Shown one piece after another: positions 1-9,539 of a DNA stretch of 64,000 bases. The stretch lies in NCBI RefSeq assembly GCF_038446525.1, contig NZ_CP151792.1, positions 2,046,001-2,110,000 of the forward strand. The letters run 5' to 3'. Source of the DNA: Methanolobus sp. ZRKC5. GTDB lineage: Archaea > Halobacteriota > Methanosarcinia > Methanosarcinales > Methanosarcinaceae. A program made the translations under genes and the position numbers. How positions within the stretch are numbered: position 1 is the first letter of the stretch; each line of letters starts with the position of its first letter. The notes beneath the pieces were generated by a model. The model was given only the letters and a program-made list of their open reading frames with translations, was not told the origin of the DNA and did not search any database.

Positions 1-45
1 GTCAGATACCTTGTTTGGTCTGACAATTGCACGAACCATTTGCAT
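1..45 (-). CDS. nifI1: NifI1 (PII-type nitrogenase regulator), N-terminal fragment
   Basis: The minus strand reads MQMVRAIVRPNKVSD from an ATG at 45 to the window edge. This is the typical start of a PII-family protein. The ATG lies 10 bases past the nifH stop codon, and its ribosome binding site GAGGTGA overlaps that stop, so the two genes are translationally close. In methanogen nif operons the gene after nifH is nifI1, whose product acts with NifI2 to switch nitrogenase off when ammonium appears. Only 15 codons are visible, so the assignment rests on this start and on position. Confidence 0.75.
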   Translation of the reverse strand, partial: MQMVRAIVRPNKVSD

Positions 46-55
46 TTTTTTCACC

Positions 56-895
<840 letters not shown>

Positions 896-972
896 TTATT
901 TGATGTGTTTTTTTTATTGAATTTGTTGTATGAATGTGTGTTATTGGAGCTGCTTCATTTCACATCATACAA

Positions 973-1005
973 CGGAATCCTATGTACTAGGTTACAGTAT
1001 TTAAA
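973..1005 (-). promoter_or_regulatory. nifH promoter with candidate NrpR operator
   Basis: On the minus strand a TATA box TTTAAATA lies at 1005-998, about 120 bases ahead of the nifH ATG. Directly downstream, 973-990 reads CGGAATCCTATGTACTAG on the plus strand and contains the inverted repeat CCTA-N5-TAGG (979-991). A similar string sits at the same place behind the amt TATA box. Position between TATA and the presumed start site fits repression by NrpR, whose gene is at 9540-10514. The protein-site link is inference. Confidence 0.55.
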
Positions 1006-1048
1006 CATTTCTATTATTGGATTCTGTTAAGTTAAGGAGTATGAAAAT

Positions 1049-1723
1049 ATGAACGAAAATCAAAATTTTAATATACACCCTGATAATTTAATTAAGTTAA
1101 TGTCAAATGAAAAATATGATAAATCTATTCATGAAAATTTCACACTTAAATATAATGGGGGTGCGGTAGAATCACATGAAATGAATGCAAATGATCTTGC
1201 TAAATCATTAATGGCTTTATCAAATGTACTTGAACGAGTTACATACATTACAAACGGATCAAATTCTAATATATTTGTCAAAGTAAAAGGTTCATTTAAA
1301 CCGGGGTCATTTGATGTTGATCTTGTAACTCTTTTGACGTGTGCTGGTGTACAAACAGTTGTAAATTCGGTTGCTATTATAGGATTTATAAAAGATAATT
1401 TTAAATCATTGATATGGTTTTTCAAAAAAACGAAAGGAGAAAAAATTGAATCAATAAACCATCTTGATAGTAACAATATTGAATTGATTTTGAATAACTG
1501 TGAGAAAATCACAGTTAATAACTATGTGTTAGCCGCATATCAAGATAAAGTTGTAAGAAAGGAAATTGAAAATTTTGTATCTCCATTAGAAGATATGGAC
1601 ATGTCAGATATTACATTATTACATAATGGCATTGAACAAACAAAAATCACACGTGATGAACGAAAATATTTTTACGCACCTGGTGAAGATGTGATTGTTA
1701 ATAAAAGTACTGATTATTTGTAA
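1049..1723 (+). pseudogene. AT-rich orphan protein, 3' end cut off by IS66 insertion
   Basis: The frame gives 224 residues. The stop codon TAA is supplied by the inverted repeat of the IS66 element that begins at 1720, so the native C-terminus is missing. I do not recognise the family. Visible features are a hydrophobic stretch around residues 90-120, consistent with one or two short membrane segments, and a mostly polar remainder. A Shine-Dalgarno sequence AAGGAG at about 1035 fixes the start. Base composition is much richer in A/T than nifH or nrpR, which suggests acquisition by transfer, as for the orphan at 49167. It could still be expressed as a truncated protein. Confidence 0.5.
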
Positions 1724-3341
1724 CTATTCAGCCTGACTGTTTTAATGATGCAAAAAACAATATACTATGGCTTCATTCTATGTGTTAAAAAATATTCAGT
1801 AAAATATCATAAAAAACGTCTATCAATCTGAGGGGATTTGTATAGACCGCGAAGAAATACTTGCAGTTTATGAAGCTGGTCCAGAAGCAGTAGTAGAACT
1901 TGTAACTCGATTACTTGGGATAATTGAACATCAATCTCTCCAAATTGCACAACTTGAAGAGCGTGTCAGGCATTTGGAAGAAATGCTTGAAAAGAATAGT
2001 CGCAACAGTAGCAAACCACCTTCTACTGATTCTTATGCACGGAATAAACCAACCGTTAAAAGTCAAAGAAAAAAGACCAATAAGCATGTAGGTGGTCAAA
2101 ACGGTCATCCTGGTACTACATTAAGAATAAATGATGATCCGGATGAAGTTATTGTTCATCCTGTTAATCAATGCGTCAATTGTGGGAGATCGTTAGCTTC
2201 TGTTCCCTCTGACTATGAAAGAAGACAGGTCTTTGACATTCCTCCTATAACTATCAATTGCATTGAACATCGTTGCGAGATTAAAACATGTCCCAAATGT
2301 TCTCATGTAAACAAAGCTCTTTTTCCAGATGGTGTAACTCAGCCGACTCAATACGGTCATCGAGTTAAGTCATTTGCAGTTTATTTGCACACTTACCAAT
2401 TACTTCCTTATCAGCGTGTTACCAAGTTGTTCTCTGATATTTTGGGATGCAAGATAAGTCCTGCTACTTTGGTGAACACGGAACGTAGTTGTTTTGAGAA
2501 GCTTGGAGCTTTTGAAAATACAGTGAAACATCTCCTGAAAGAATCTCCTGTCATCAATCTGGATGAAACAGGAATGAGAATAAATGCAGTTCGTAATTGG
2601 CTTCATGTGGCAGGTACAGACAAACTGACCTATTATTTTGCACATCGCAAAAGGGGCTCAGAAGCAATGGATGCTATGGGCATATTACCAGGTTACACTG
2701 GTGTTGCAACACATGATTTTTGGAAACCGTACAACAAATATGAATGTCAACATTCATTATGTAATGCACATTTATTACGAGAGTTAACTGGAGCTTCCGA
2801 AAACAGGGATCAACAGTGGCCAAAGATAATGAGTGATCTCTTGATATGCATTAAACATCATGTTGATAATGATCTTTTAGATACTGAGCTAATTCAAAGG
2901 TTCAGTGAGGATTATGATCACATAACTTGTTTAGGAGTGAATGAAAATCCTCCTGATCCGGAATCAAATGTGCGGTCTAAAAAACGAGGACGTAAGAAGC
3001 AGACCACGGTAAAGAATTTGCTGGATAGGTTTATTGGCCATAAAGAGGATATCTTACGATTTATGTACGACCAAAACGTTCCGTTTGATAACAATCAGGC
3101 TGAAAGAGATATCAGAATGACGAAAGTACAGCAGAAGATATCAGGTACTTTCCGCAGTGAACAGGGTGCAAAAAATTTCTGCCGTATAAGAGGATACGTG
3201 TCTACTGTTAATAAGAATTCTGAATCTGTTATCGATGCAATTAGTGCAATATTTTATGGCAATTCATTTGTTCCAAAGTTGCAGAATTGATCGTGGATGA
3301 AGAAATCAGCTTGGTGGAAGTGAGCTAGGCTGAATAGTTAC
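1720..3341 (+). mobile_element. IS66-family insertion sequence, complete
   Basis: The element is about 1.62 kb. It is bounded by inverted repeats GTAACTATTCAGCCT at the left (1720-1734) and its complement at the right (3327-3341), and encodes one IS66-type DDE transposase. The small accessory ORFs of classical IS66 elements are absent, as in the single-ORF ISBst12-like branch. The flanking octamers are GATTATTT on the left and CATTTTAC on the right. They do not match, so the expected 8-bp target duplication is missing. This points to recombination or deletion at one side after insertion. The left end truncates the gene at 1049, and the right end lies 30 bases before the start of the reductive-dehalogenase-like gene. 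Confidence 0.85.
1842..3290 (+). CDS. IS66-family transposase
   Basis: The reading frame is open from 1842 and gives 482 residues, of which the part from 1974 begins at a TTG. The N-terminal region reads DREEILAVYEAGPEAVVELV and then a coiled segment, followed by KNSRNSSKPPSTDS, the hallmark IS66 N-terminal motif. Next comes a zinc-binding region with paired CxxC motifs (CVNCG, CPKC). The DDE catalytic core includes INLDETGMRI, ATHDFWKPY and the final glutamate in FDNNQAERDIRMTK. The Shine-Dalgarno GAGGGG (1830-1835) is placed for a start at 1842, but the codon there is ATA instead of ATG. Translation may use ATA or fall back on an internal start. It is the probable source of transposase for the four MITEs in this window. 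Confidence 0.85.
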   Translation: MDREEILAVYEAGPEAVVELVTRLLGIIEHQSLQIAQLEERVRHLEEMLEKNSRNSSKPPSTDSYARNKPTVKSQRKKTNKHVGGQNGHPGTTLRINDDPDEVIVHPVNQCVNCGRSLASVPSDYERRQVFDIPPITINCIEHRCEIKTCPKCSHVNKALFPDGVTQPTQYGHRVKSFAVYLHTYQLLPYQRVTKLFSDILGCKISPATLVNTERSCFEKLGAFENTVKHLLKESPVINLDETGMRINAVRNWLHVAGTDKLTYYFAHRKRGSEAMDAMGILPGYTGVATHDFWKPYNKYECQHSLCNAHLLRELTGASENRDQQWPKIMSDLLICIKHHVDNDLLDTELIQRFSEDYDHITCLGVNENPPDPESNVRSKKRGRKKQTTVKNLLDRFIGHKEDILRFMYDQNVPFDNNQAERDIRMTKVQQKISGTFRSEQGAKNFCRIRGYVSTVNKNSESVIDAISAIFYGNSFVPKLQN

Positions 3342-3371
3342 CATTTTACAATACTAAAAAGGTGAACAACT

Positions 3372-4719
3372 ATGGAATATGATGAAAGAGACACAATATA
3401 TTCTCGATTACAATTAAAGAAAGGTTCTAAGGAATCTGATGATTATTATTCCCTAAATCCTGACAACAAAGAATCAGATATGAAACTTAAGATGAAACTT
3501 TGTAACTATTCAGCCTGATAAAAACACTATCAATAGCAATCTTGACAAAAAGTTGAGACCTACATTTTATTAGGATCATTAATTTTGATTGTTGCCATTG
3601 ATTGCTTTTTTGATTCTTAGGTTGTTAGTGAGCAAACATCTCCGTTTTGATTAAATCAGTATCAATAGGCTAATTGTGGTAGGCTGAATAGTTACGAAAC
3701 TTTTTAGTAAAAAATCAATTGGAAAGGGAATGCCAGATAAAGATAAATCGGAAGGGAAACCTTCGAATCCATTTATGGGAATGGGAGAAGATGTATCTGA
3801 TCATGAATATGCTAGTATTCAATTAATGCAGGAATACCAAAGAATTGCAGCCGAAATAGATGACCAGGCTTACAATATGCCAGTAAATTCCAAAAAAAGG
3901 AAAATTCCTGCTAAAACGATGTCAATCCTGCTAAAAGAATTTGTGAAATTATCAGGTATAGATGTAGTTGGTATTACTAAGGTGGAACCTGGTGATTTAT
4001 ACACACATAGAGGTTCTAATAAAAAATCATATGAGTATGGAGAAAAAGTTGAGCACATATTCGAGTATGCAATCGTATTTGCAGCACCATTAGAATTGGA
4101 CTACATTAACCGTGGACCCAATAAGGAACTATTAATGTCTACAATGTTGGGATACGCTAAGAGTTCCGAAGTTGCAGCAAGACTTGTTATGTATATCAAA
4201 GATATGGGATACGATGCAATAACAGACAGTTCCACTTCTTATGAATCCCCCCTCTCCTTTTTAGGCGAAAAGGCAGGACTCGGTCAAATGGGTAGATGTA
4301 ATGCAGTTGTAAATCCTAAATATGGAAACCGTACAAAATTTGCTGCCGTCCATACAAATCTTCCTTTAATTGAAGATGAAATGATTGATTTTGGCTTACA
4401 TGAATTTTGTGAAATATGCAGATGCTGTGAAGACAACTGTCCGTCAAAAGCAATCTCCCATGAAAGTTCTGTGAGCGAAGATGGACGAAAATATTGGAAA
4501 CATGATGTTTCATCTTGTATGGAAATGTGGGTCAGAATGGGAACTAGTTGCGGAGTATGTATGTCTGCATGCCCTTTTTCACAGGGTGTTGATGAACAAC
4601 TTGTTTTAAGAATGAAAGGTAATAAAAATGTAATGGAGGAAATTCTTGAAACCCACCGTGAGAAATATGGGAAAAGAAACTATGAAAAACAACCTCTTGC
4701 TTTCATGCCTACAAAATAA
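3372..4719 (+). pseudogene. Reductive-dehalogenase-like (RdhA family) gene interrupted by a MITE
   Basis: An ATG at 3372 after AAAAAGGTG opens a frame reading MEYDERDTIYSRLQLKKGS, the typical start of RdhA-type proteins. After 43 codons it runs into the MITE and stops at 3516. Removing the MITE and one copy of its 8-bp duplication rejoins the frame exactly to the large downstream ORF (3730-4719), which would give an intact protein of about 380 residues. The C-terminal half has two ferredoxin motifs, CEICRCCEDNCP and CGVCMSACPFS, as in reductive dehalogenases and the related queuosine reductase QueG. No Tat signal is seen, so the ancestor was cytoplasmic. An internal start at 3730 could still make a 329-residue N-truncated protein. 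The substrate is unknown. Confidence 0.8.
3502..3695 (+). mobile_element. IS66-derived MITE, type A copy 1 (194 bp)
   Basis: The element has 15-bp inverted repeats GTAACTATTCAGCCT identical to those of the IS66 element and no coding capacity. It is flanked by a perfect 8-bp target duplication GAAACTTT (3494-3501 and 3696-3703). The interior shares nothing obvious with the IS66 element, so it is probably moved in trans. The sequence appears identical to the copy at 22420-22613, which lies in reverse orientation. It splits the reductive-dehalogenase-like gene. Confidence 0.92.
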
Positions 4720-4770
4720 TTTTAGGTTTTGTAGAATTCCTCATTTAGATAACAAATATTGACAAATATT

Positions 4771-5040
4771 ATGAATCCGAATTCACACAATGCTAAGTGG
4801 AAGACTTGGTTCGAAGCGTTCCAGCTATTTTTGTATGGCAAGACGCTTCAATCGTGTCTACCAGTGGCACTTATTGTCGGCTTACTTTTGTCAACTATCA
4901 ATCAAAGTGATGTTATTTTAAATGGAGCTGCAACCACCATTACATGGCTAAAAGTCGGAATGAACTTTGTTATACCATTTTGTGTTTCCAGCTATGGAAT
5001 ACTTAAAGGGTGTCGTTTAGAATCCCCAATAGTCATTTGA
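4771..5040 (+). CDS. NrtS-like small membrane protein
   Basis: From the ATG at 4771 the product is 89 residues. It has two hydrophobic segments, LPVALIVGLLLSTI and WLKVGMNFVIPFCVSSYGIL. The pattern ALIVGxxLxxINQ...W.KV...VPFCVS resembles the NrtS family, annotated as nitrate/nitrite transport proteins. A TTG at 4759 in the same frame is possible, but no clear ribosome binding site supports either start. The gene begins about 50 bases after the reductive-dehalogenase-like gene on the same strand, where RdhA genes usually have a small membrane anchor (RdhB). Whether this protein served as that anchor is speculation. Confidence 0.55.
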   Translation: MNPNSHNAKWKTWFEAFQLFLYGKTLQSCLPVALIVGLLLSTINQSDVILNGAATTITWLKVGMNFVIPFCVSSYGILKGCRLESPIVI

Positions 5041-5079
5041 TGTGCATCTTTTCTTAATTCAAAGCTATAATTCAAGTTT

Positions 5080-6558
5080 TTATTTCTGGGCTTTCTTTAA
5101 TGTGAACCAGAAAATACTTCCTTTTCCTTCCGGATTATCGTTCACTCCTACACTTTCGCCATGCAAGTCCGTGATTCTTTTTACAATAGCAAGCCCGATT
5201 CCATTTCCTTTTATATTATCTTTATGCAATCTATTAAAACGATCGAAAACAGCTGCTTTGTCTTTATCTGGTATGCCATCTCCCTGATCGGTAATATTCA
5301 CCTTCCATTTGTCACCAACATCATCAACTTTTATTCGAATAATTGTACTGTCAGGGCTGTATTTTATTGCGTTTGAAAGCAGGTTAGAAAAAACACCTTG
5401 TATCATTGGATTGGCCAGTACAGGATAAGAAATACCTGATAACATGTCCACTTTAATCCCTTTATGCTCGATTTCCGGTGTAAAACTTTCAATTGTATCT
5501 CGTATTATTGGTCCAAGCTCTGTTCTTACAAAAACCATCTCTTCCATTGATTCCAGTTTTGCAAGATGTGCTGCATCCTCGATAAGTTCAATAAGTTTTA
5601 AATTTGATTTCTTGATATTATCGATTATACGTTTTTGTTCATCACTGGGGTTTTTTTCTTCAAGTATCTCAGTAAATGACTTTATTAGTCCTGCAGGATT
5701 TAGCAGATCGTGGCGTAATACATCGGTGAAAAGATCCTTCAGATCATTGGAATGCTTGAGCTTGTTTGCATATTCCATCAACTTGATCTCGTCTTTTCTT
5801 TTCTCTGTGATGTCTTCTCCTGATATCAGGATGCTTGTAATGTTATGTTCTTCATCAGTCCGGACTGAATCATACCACCTGAACAGTCTTTCTTTTCTGG
5901 TGAGGGTCATTATGGGATATTCATGGTATTCAGGGCTATTGGATTTTCCTTTTTTCAGAAGTTTGTCATATTTGCTTTTTACATGCTCTACATAAGTTTC
6001 TGCAACAAAAAGGTCCAACCAGTCTCTATTAATGATATTCTCTCGTTTATAACCAAGAATATCAGCACCTTTTTTGTTTATGTGGATAAGTTTGTAATTT
6101 TTGTCAAGAACAGCTATCAATACTCCGACACAATCTAGGTATTCGTATGCTTTGTTGCGGTCAGTGAGTAGTGAATCATGCTGCTCTTTGATGCGCAAAA
6201 GGGCTCTTATCTTTTCGTTAAGTTCAAATTTATCAGCAGGTTTTTTCAGGAAGTCATCCGCACCAACTTCAATTCCTTTCTGATGATCATTCCTGGATGT
6301 CAAGGCAGTGAGCATTATAATGGGTATAAAATCAAGTTTGTAGTCCTGCTTGATTATTTTGCATACTTCAAACCCGTCCATTCCGGGCATAACTACATCA
6401 AGCAGTATGAGGTCTGGACTTTCTGTTTTCACGATTTTAAGCGCGTCCTCACCATTTGAGGCTGCAATTATATCGTAAGTCTCAGAAAGATATGATGTAA
6501 TAAGTGCTACGTTGATCCTCTCATCATCAACGATCAATATTTTATTTTGGTGCTTCAA
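5080..6558 (-). CDS. Response regulator-PAS-histidine kinase hybrid
   Basis: This 492-residue cytoplasmic signalling protein has a receiver domain at the N-terminus (about 5-118; phosphoacceptor aspartate in LILLDVVMPGMDGF). A PAS sensor domain follows (about 145-255), then a HisKA helix pair with the histidine in VLRHDLLNPAG (about 285), and a HATPase_c domain (about 380-490) with NLLSNAIKYSPD, DQGDGIP and GNGIGLAIVKRI. No membrane segment is seen, so the signal is internal. The receiver-first order is common among archaeal kinases. The start appears to be TTG at 6558. No partner regulator is adjacent. The kinase core closely resembles that of the frameshifted gene at 45086. Confidence 0.88.
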   Translation of the reverse strand: MKHQNKILIVDDERINVALITSYLSETYDIIAASNGEDALKIVKTESPDLILLDVVMPGMDGFEVCKIIKQDYKLDFIPIIMLTALTSRNDHQKGIEVGADDFLKKPADKFELNEKIRALLRIKEQHDSLLTDRNKAYEYLDCVGVLIAVLDKNYKLIHINKKGADILGYKRENIINRDWLDLFVAETYVEHVKSKYDKLLKKGKSNSPEYHEYPIMTLTRKERLFRWYDSVRTDEEHNITSILISGEDITEKRKDEIKLMEYANKLKHSNDLKDLFTDVLRHDLLNPAGLIKSFTEILEEKNPSDEQKRIIDNIKKSNLKLIELIEDAAHLAKLESMEEMVFVRTELGPIIRDTIESFTPEIEHKGIKVDMLSGISYPVLANPMIQGVFSNLLSNAIKYSPDSTIIRIKVDDVGDKWKVNITDQGDGIPDKDKAAVFDRFNRLHKDNIKGNGIGLAIVKRITDLHGESVGVNDNPEGKGSIFWFTLKKAQK

Positions 6559-6603
6559 GTATATCGTGTATATTTATATTAAATATACTATATTAAGTGT
6601 GTG

Positions 6604-6945
6604 CTATTTTGTGTTGGGACGAATGTCTTTGTAATATGCCTGATCGCTGCTTGCGTTCCCATTCACAATGTCCATTACTTCCCTGAAACTCTCAAGTGAG
6701 GCTTCGATGTTCTCTATTATCTCGTTTGCAAGAACATCAGGGTCAGGAAGATTGTCAAGGTCTGCAAGGCTTTTGTCCTTGAGCCAGAAGATATCAAGGT
6801 TTGTCTTATCCCTGGCTATGATATCATCGTAGCTAAATCTGCGGAAATACCCTTCTGGATTTCCTCGCTCCAGTTCTCTTTGCGATTGTGACGGTCTTTC
6901 GGGTTGTAGCACTGGATGAATTCTTCAAAATTTCTTTTTTCAGAC
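6604..6945 (-). pseudogene. HsdM (type I restriction-modification methylase) C-terminal remnant
   Basis: Minus-strand translation from about 6945 reads LSEKRNFEEFIQCYNPKDRH, then shifts frame near 6865 into NPEGYFRRFSYDDIIARDK and onward through LDIFWLKDKSL and NLPDPDVLANEI to a stop at 6604. This is the C-terminal tail of the N6-adenine methylase subunit of type I restriction systems. The catalytic domain and the 5' end are gone, a stop lies just upstream, and no hsdS or hsdR is nearby. It is a decayed remnant and not a functional gene. The 6946-7175 stretch upstream holds no recognisable gene. Confidence 0.75.
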
Positions 6946-7175
6946 AAGATTCAAATAAGAATCCACAAGTAACCAGAAAAGCCATCAATTCAAAATAGAA
7001 AAGCACAATGTAAAAGTGAATTAGGGAAGAGCCCCAGAAAACTATGGAAATACTATACATTGTGACAACTGGACTTGCAGAATCCTGTGGAATAGGTATA
7101 TTGAATTCCCGGGGCTCACTGTGATTGTTCTGTAATGTAAGTAAGTATGTTTTTAAAAATAAAAGAAGAAGAAGA

Positions 7176-7192
7176 AAGCACTTAAAGTGCTT
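7176..7192 (-). terminator. Hairpin overlapping the glnK stop codon
   Basis: AAGCACTT (7176-7183) and AAGTGCTT (7185-7192) form a perfect 8-bp stem around the glnK stop. On the minus strand it is followed by a T/C-rich tract (TTTCTTCTTCTTC). This is the likely 3' end of the amt-glnK transcript. Confidence 0.5.
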
Positions 7193-7520
7193 CTCCGTCT
7201 GTTTCTCCTGTGCGGATCCTGATAATCTTGGCCACAGGGTAGATAAAGATCTTACCGTCACCGATTGAACCGGTTTCTGCGGTCTTCACGATGATATCGA
7301 CAACCTTGTCAACATCATCATTTTCGATTACTATTTCCATCTTAATCTTAGGCAGTAGGTCAACGCAGTACTTGCGTCCTCTCCACTGCTGCATTACACC
7401 CTTCTGCTTACCGCGGCCTTTCACATCTGTCACGGTGATACTTTCATATCCTGCTTCATCAAGTGCATCCTTTACTTCGTGTATCTTTGTTGGCCTTATG
7501 ATTGCTTCAATCTTCATCAT
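7182..7520 (-). CDS. glnK: PII nitrogen regulatory protein GlnK
   Basis: This 112-residue PII protein senses ATP/ADP and 2-oxoglutarate and plugs the Amt channel when ammonium is abundant. The start MKIEAIIRP, the T-loop region GRGKQKGVMQQWRGRKYCVDLLPK and the C-terminal GSIGDGKIFIYPV match the family. The T-loop holds a tyrosine at the usual position. It begins 5 bases after the amt stop codon, with its AGGAGTGA binding site inside the end of amt, so the two are co-transcribed. Expression is probably controlled by the nitrogen promoter ahead of amt. Confidence 0.95.
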   Translation of the reverse strand: MMKIEAIIRPTKIHEVKDALDEAGYESITVTDVKGRGKQKGVMQQWRGRKYCVDLLPKIKMEIVIENDDVDKVVDIIVKTAETGSIGDGKIFIYPVAKIIRIRTGETDGEAL

Positions 7521-7525
7521 TTAAA

Positions 7526-8938
7526 TCACTCCTCCTGAATCATGAATTCTGGGTATGCGCTGATTCCGTGTTCTACAATGTCCAGTCCTGCAATCTCGTG
7601 TTCTGCGGATACGCGCAGTCCAATTGTCAAGTCGAGTACCTTGAAGATTATGAATGAGATACCAAATGCCCAGACTATACTAAGTATGGCACCGACAACC
7701 TGGATAAGGAACTGTTGGTATCCACCGTAGATAAGTCCTGCTCCGGCTGCTGTGTATGCTGCATCTGCAAGCATTGAACCGTCACCCTGTCCGAGTGCGA
7801 AGATACCTACTGCGAGGAGTCCCCAGGTACCACAGTATCCATGTACTGCGATTGCACCTACTGGGTCATCCAGCTTGAGTGTATTTTCATTGAACATTAC
7901 TCCTGCATATACTATGATTCCAGCTATGAGGCCAATGACAACTGATGCCCAGTTAGTAACTGCACCACATGGTGCTGTGATTGCTACAAGACCTGCAAGC
8001 ATACCGTTTGCAGTAAGGGACGGGTCAGGCTTTCCGGTCTTCATCCAGGTGATTATCATAACCATGATCGCACCTGCACCTGCTGCCAGGAAAGTGTTCA
8101 CAATTACCATACTAACATATGGGTCGTTACCATCAAGGGTACTGCCACCGTTGAATCCTACCCAGCCGAATGCCAGTATAAGGGTACCGAGGAATGCCAG
8201 TGGAAGGCTGTGACCTGGTATTGGTATTGCCTTGCCGTTCTTAAACTTTCCAATTCTTGCACCGACGATCATTACACCTGCAAGAGCTGAGTATCCACCA
8301 ATTGAGTGTACAACACCAGATCCTGCAAAGTCATGGAATGATGCACCAATTGAATCTACAAGGAAACCGCCTGTAAGTATTCCTGCACCGCTCCATACCC
8401 AGTGTCCGTATACAGGGTAGATGAGTGCAACCATAAATATTGTGTAAATGAGATATGCCTTGAAGTCAGTCCTCTCAGCCATTGCACCGGAAACGATTGT
8501 TGCACCGGTTGCTGCGAAGACCATCTGGAACCACCAGCTGTTCCATAATGCATTGTCAGCACCAACCAGGAAGAACTGGTCAATACCTATAAGACCTGCA
8601 AAATCAGCACCGTACATGATTCCCCAGCCGACTGCCCAGTATACTATGATACCAAGACTTATTGTCATGAAGTTCTTCATGAGAATGTTGGCTGTGTTCT
8701 TGGTTCTTGTCAGACCGATCTCAACAAGTGAGAAACCGGCATGCATAAGGAACACTATTGCACCTGCAATGATCAGCCACATGACTGTGAGTGCAGTTTC
8801 AAGGTTTGCTATTGATTCGCTGTTCTCTTCTACTGTTCCTGCGGATGCCGGAACTATAAATAACATAAATATGACGCTCATCAGCAGTAAAGCCTGCCAG
8901 ATCATCTTTGAATTGAGTTTCTGTGATATTCCATACAT
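7526..8938 (-). CDS. amt: Ammonium transporter Amt
   Basis: From the ATG at 8938 the protein is 470 residues. A cleavable-looking signal segment ending PASAG precedes the usual eleven membrane helices. Family landmarks include MHAGFSLVEIG, DFAGSGVVHSIGG and the conserved VHGYCGTWGLLAVG near the end, which carry the pore histidines. It conducts ammonium/ammonia across the cytoplasmic membrane and is gated by the GlnK protein encoded downstream. An upstream GTG at 8945-8947 is in frame, but it overlaps the binding site AAAGGTG, so the ATG is preferred. The gene order amt-glnK is common in archaea. Confidence 0.95.
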   Translation of the reverse strand: MYGISQKLNSKMIWQALLLMSVIFMLFIVPASAGTVEENSESIANLETALTVMWLIIAGAIVFLMHAGFSLVEIGLTRTKNTANILMKNFMTISLGIIVYWAVGWGIMYGADFAGLIGIDQFFLVGADNALWNSWWFQMVFAATGATIVSGAMAERTDFKAYLIYTIFMVALIYPVYGHWVWSGAGILTGGFLVDSIGASFHDFAGSGVVHSIGGYSALAGVMIVGARIGKFKNGKAIPIPGHSLPLAFLGTLILAFGWVGFNGGSTLDGNDPYVSMVIVNTFLAAGAGAIMVMIITWMKTGKPDPSLTANGMLAGLVAITAPCGAVTNWASVVIGLIAGIIVYAGVMFNENTLKLDDPVGAIAVHGYCGTWGLLAVGIFALGQGDGSMLADAAYTAAGAGLIYGGYQQFLIQVVGAILSIVWAFGISFIIFKVLDLTIGLRVSAEHEIAGLDIVEHGISAYPEFMIQEE

Positions 8939-8971
8939 GAGTAACACCTTTGATTTGTTTTATTAGGAAGA

Positions 8972-9005
8972 CGGATTCTATGTGTAGACTTACTATTATT
9001 TAAAT
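8972..9005 (-). promoter_or_regulatory. amt promoter with candidate NrpR operator
   Basis: A minus-strand TATA box ATTTAAAT lies at 9005-8998. Just downstream, 8972-8987 reads CGGATTCTATGTGTAG on the plus strand. This resembles the nifH string CGGAATCCTATGTACTAG in sequence and in distance from TATA (about 8-11 bases). Such a site fits nitrogen repression by NrpR. The rest of the intergenic stretch up to 9284 is A/T-rich with nothing else I can name. Confidence 0.5.
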
Positions 9006-9284
9006 ATATTGGTTTGCGCACATTACTTAATATTTTTATTTTGTTCATTACTTAATTTTAATGGAATGTTGTGCACATTTAGAGCCCAAACTGAGCAAAA
9101 AATCATAAATCCCACACATTAGATATTTTTCATTTCAAGCAATATAATAGAAGTCCCTTTTTTTCACACATATTCTTCATATTCTTGTGGTGTGCTGGGG
9201 TAAGAGCTTAATATCAGTTGAATTATGAAAAAAGTTTACAAGCAATAAATTGGTTTTTATATGTGTATTATTTTTGTGGGGAGT

Positions 9285-9440
9285 ATGTCTGCTGTTTTTA
9301 CAAAAATTATGATTGGACAGTTCAAAATTGAAAGGTCAATAGAGAAAATCCTCGCTCTTGGTACAATAGGGATTAAAAAAGCAATTTTCAGATACTATAC
9401 CTATGAAAAGTTCAGGGTCAATGGACTTGATTTCATATAG
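9285..9440 (+). CDS. Possible 51-residue basic protein
   Basis: An ATG preceded by GGGGAG opens a 51-codon frame: MSAVFTKIMIGQFKIERSIEK, then LALGTIGIKKAIFRYY and a short tail ending GLDFI. The product is basic and partly hydrophobic, and no family is recognised. A TATA-like TTTTTATATG lies about 30 bases upstream. The spacing between GGAG and ATG is shorter than usual. It sits between amt and nrpR, so it could be a small regulator or chance coding. Confidence 0.3.
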   Translation: MSAVFTKIMIGQFKIERSIEKILALGTIGIKKAIFRYYTYEKFRVNGLDFI

Positions 9441-9539
9441 TATCTTCTTCATTGAATTTGGAAGGGGCATTATCAATGCTAAGTAAATAAATACGGTAAA
9501 AAATAATACGTATCTGGTTGAAGGTATTGAGCAATCCCA

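Noticed and set aside
1720-3341. Target duplication for the IS66 element
   Set aside because: The octamers GATTATTT and CATTTTAC on either side do not match, so none is claimed.
7029-7117. Possible tRNA: 89-nt stretch with perfect 7-bp ends GAGCCCC/GGGGCTC
   Set aside because: Neither strand gives a D-arm, anticodon arm or the TTC-loop motif at the needed distance, so it is only an inverted repeat in the gap next to the hsdM remnant.
6833-7261. 142-codon minus-strand frame
   Set aside because: Part of it is the out-of-frame reading of the hsdM remnant and the rest overlaps glnK; no coherent protein.
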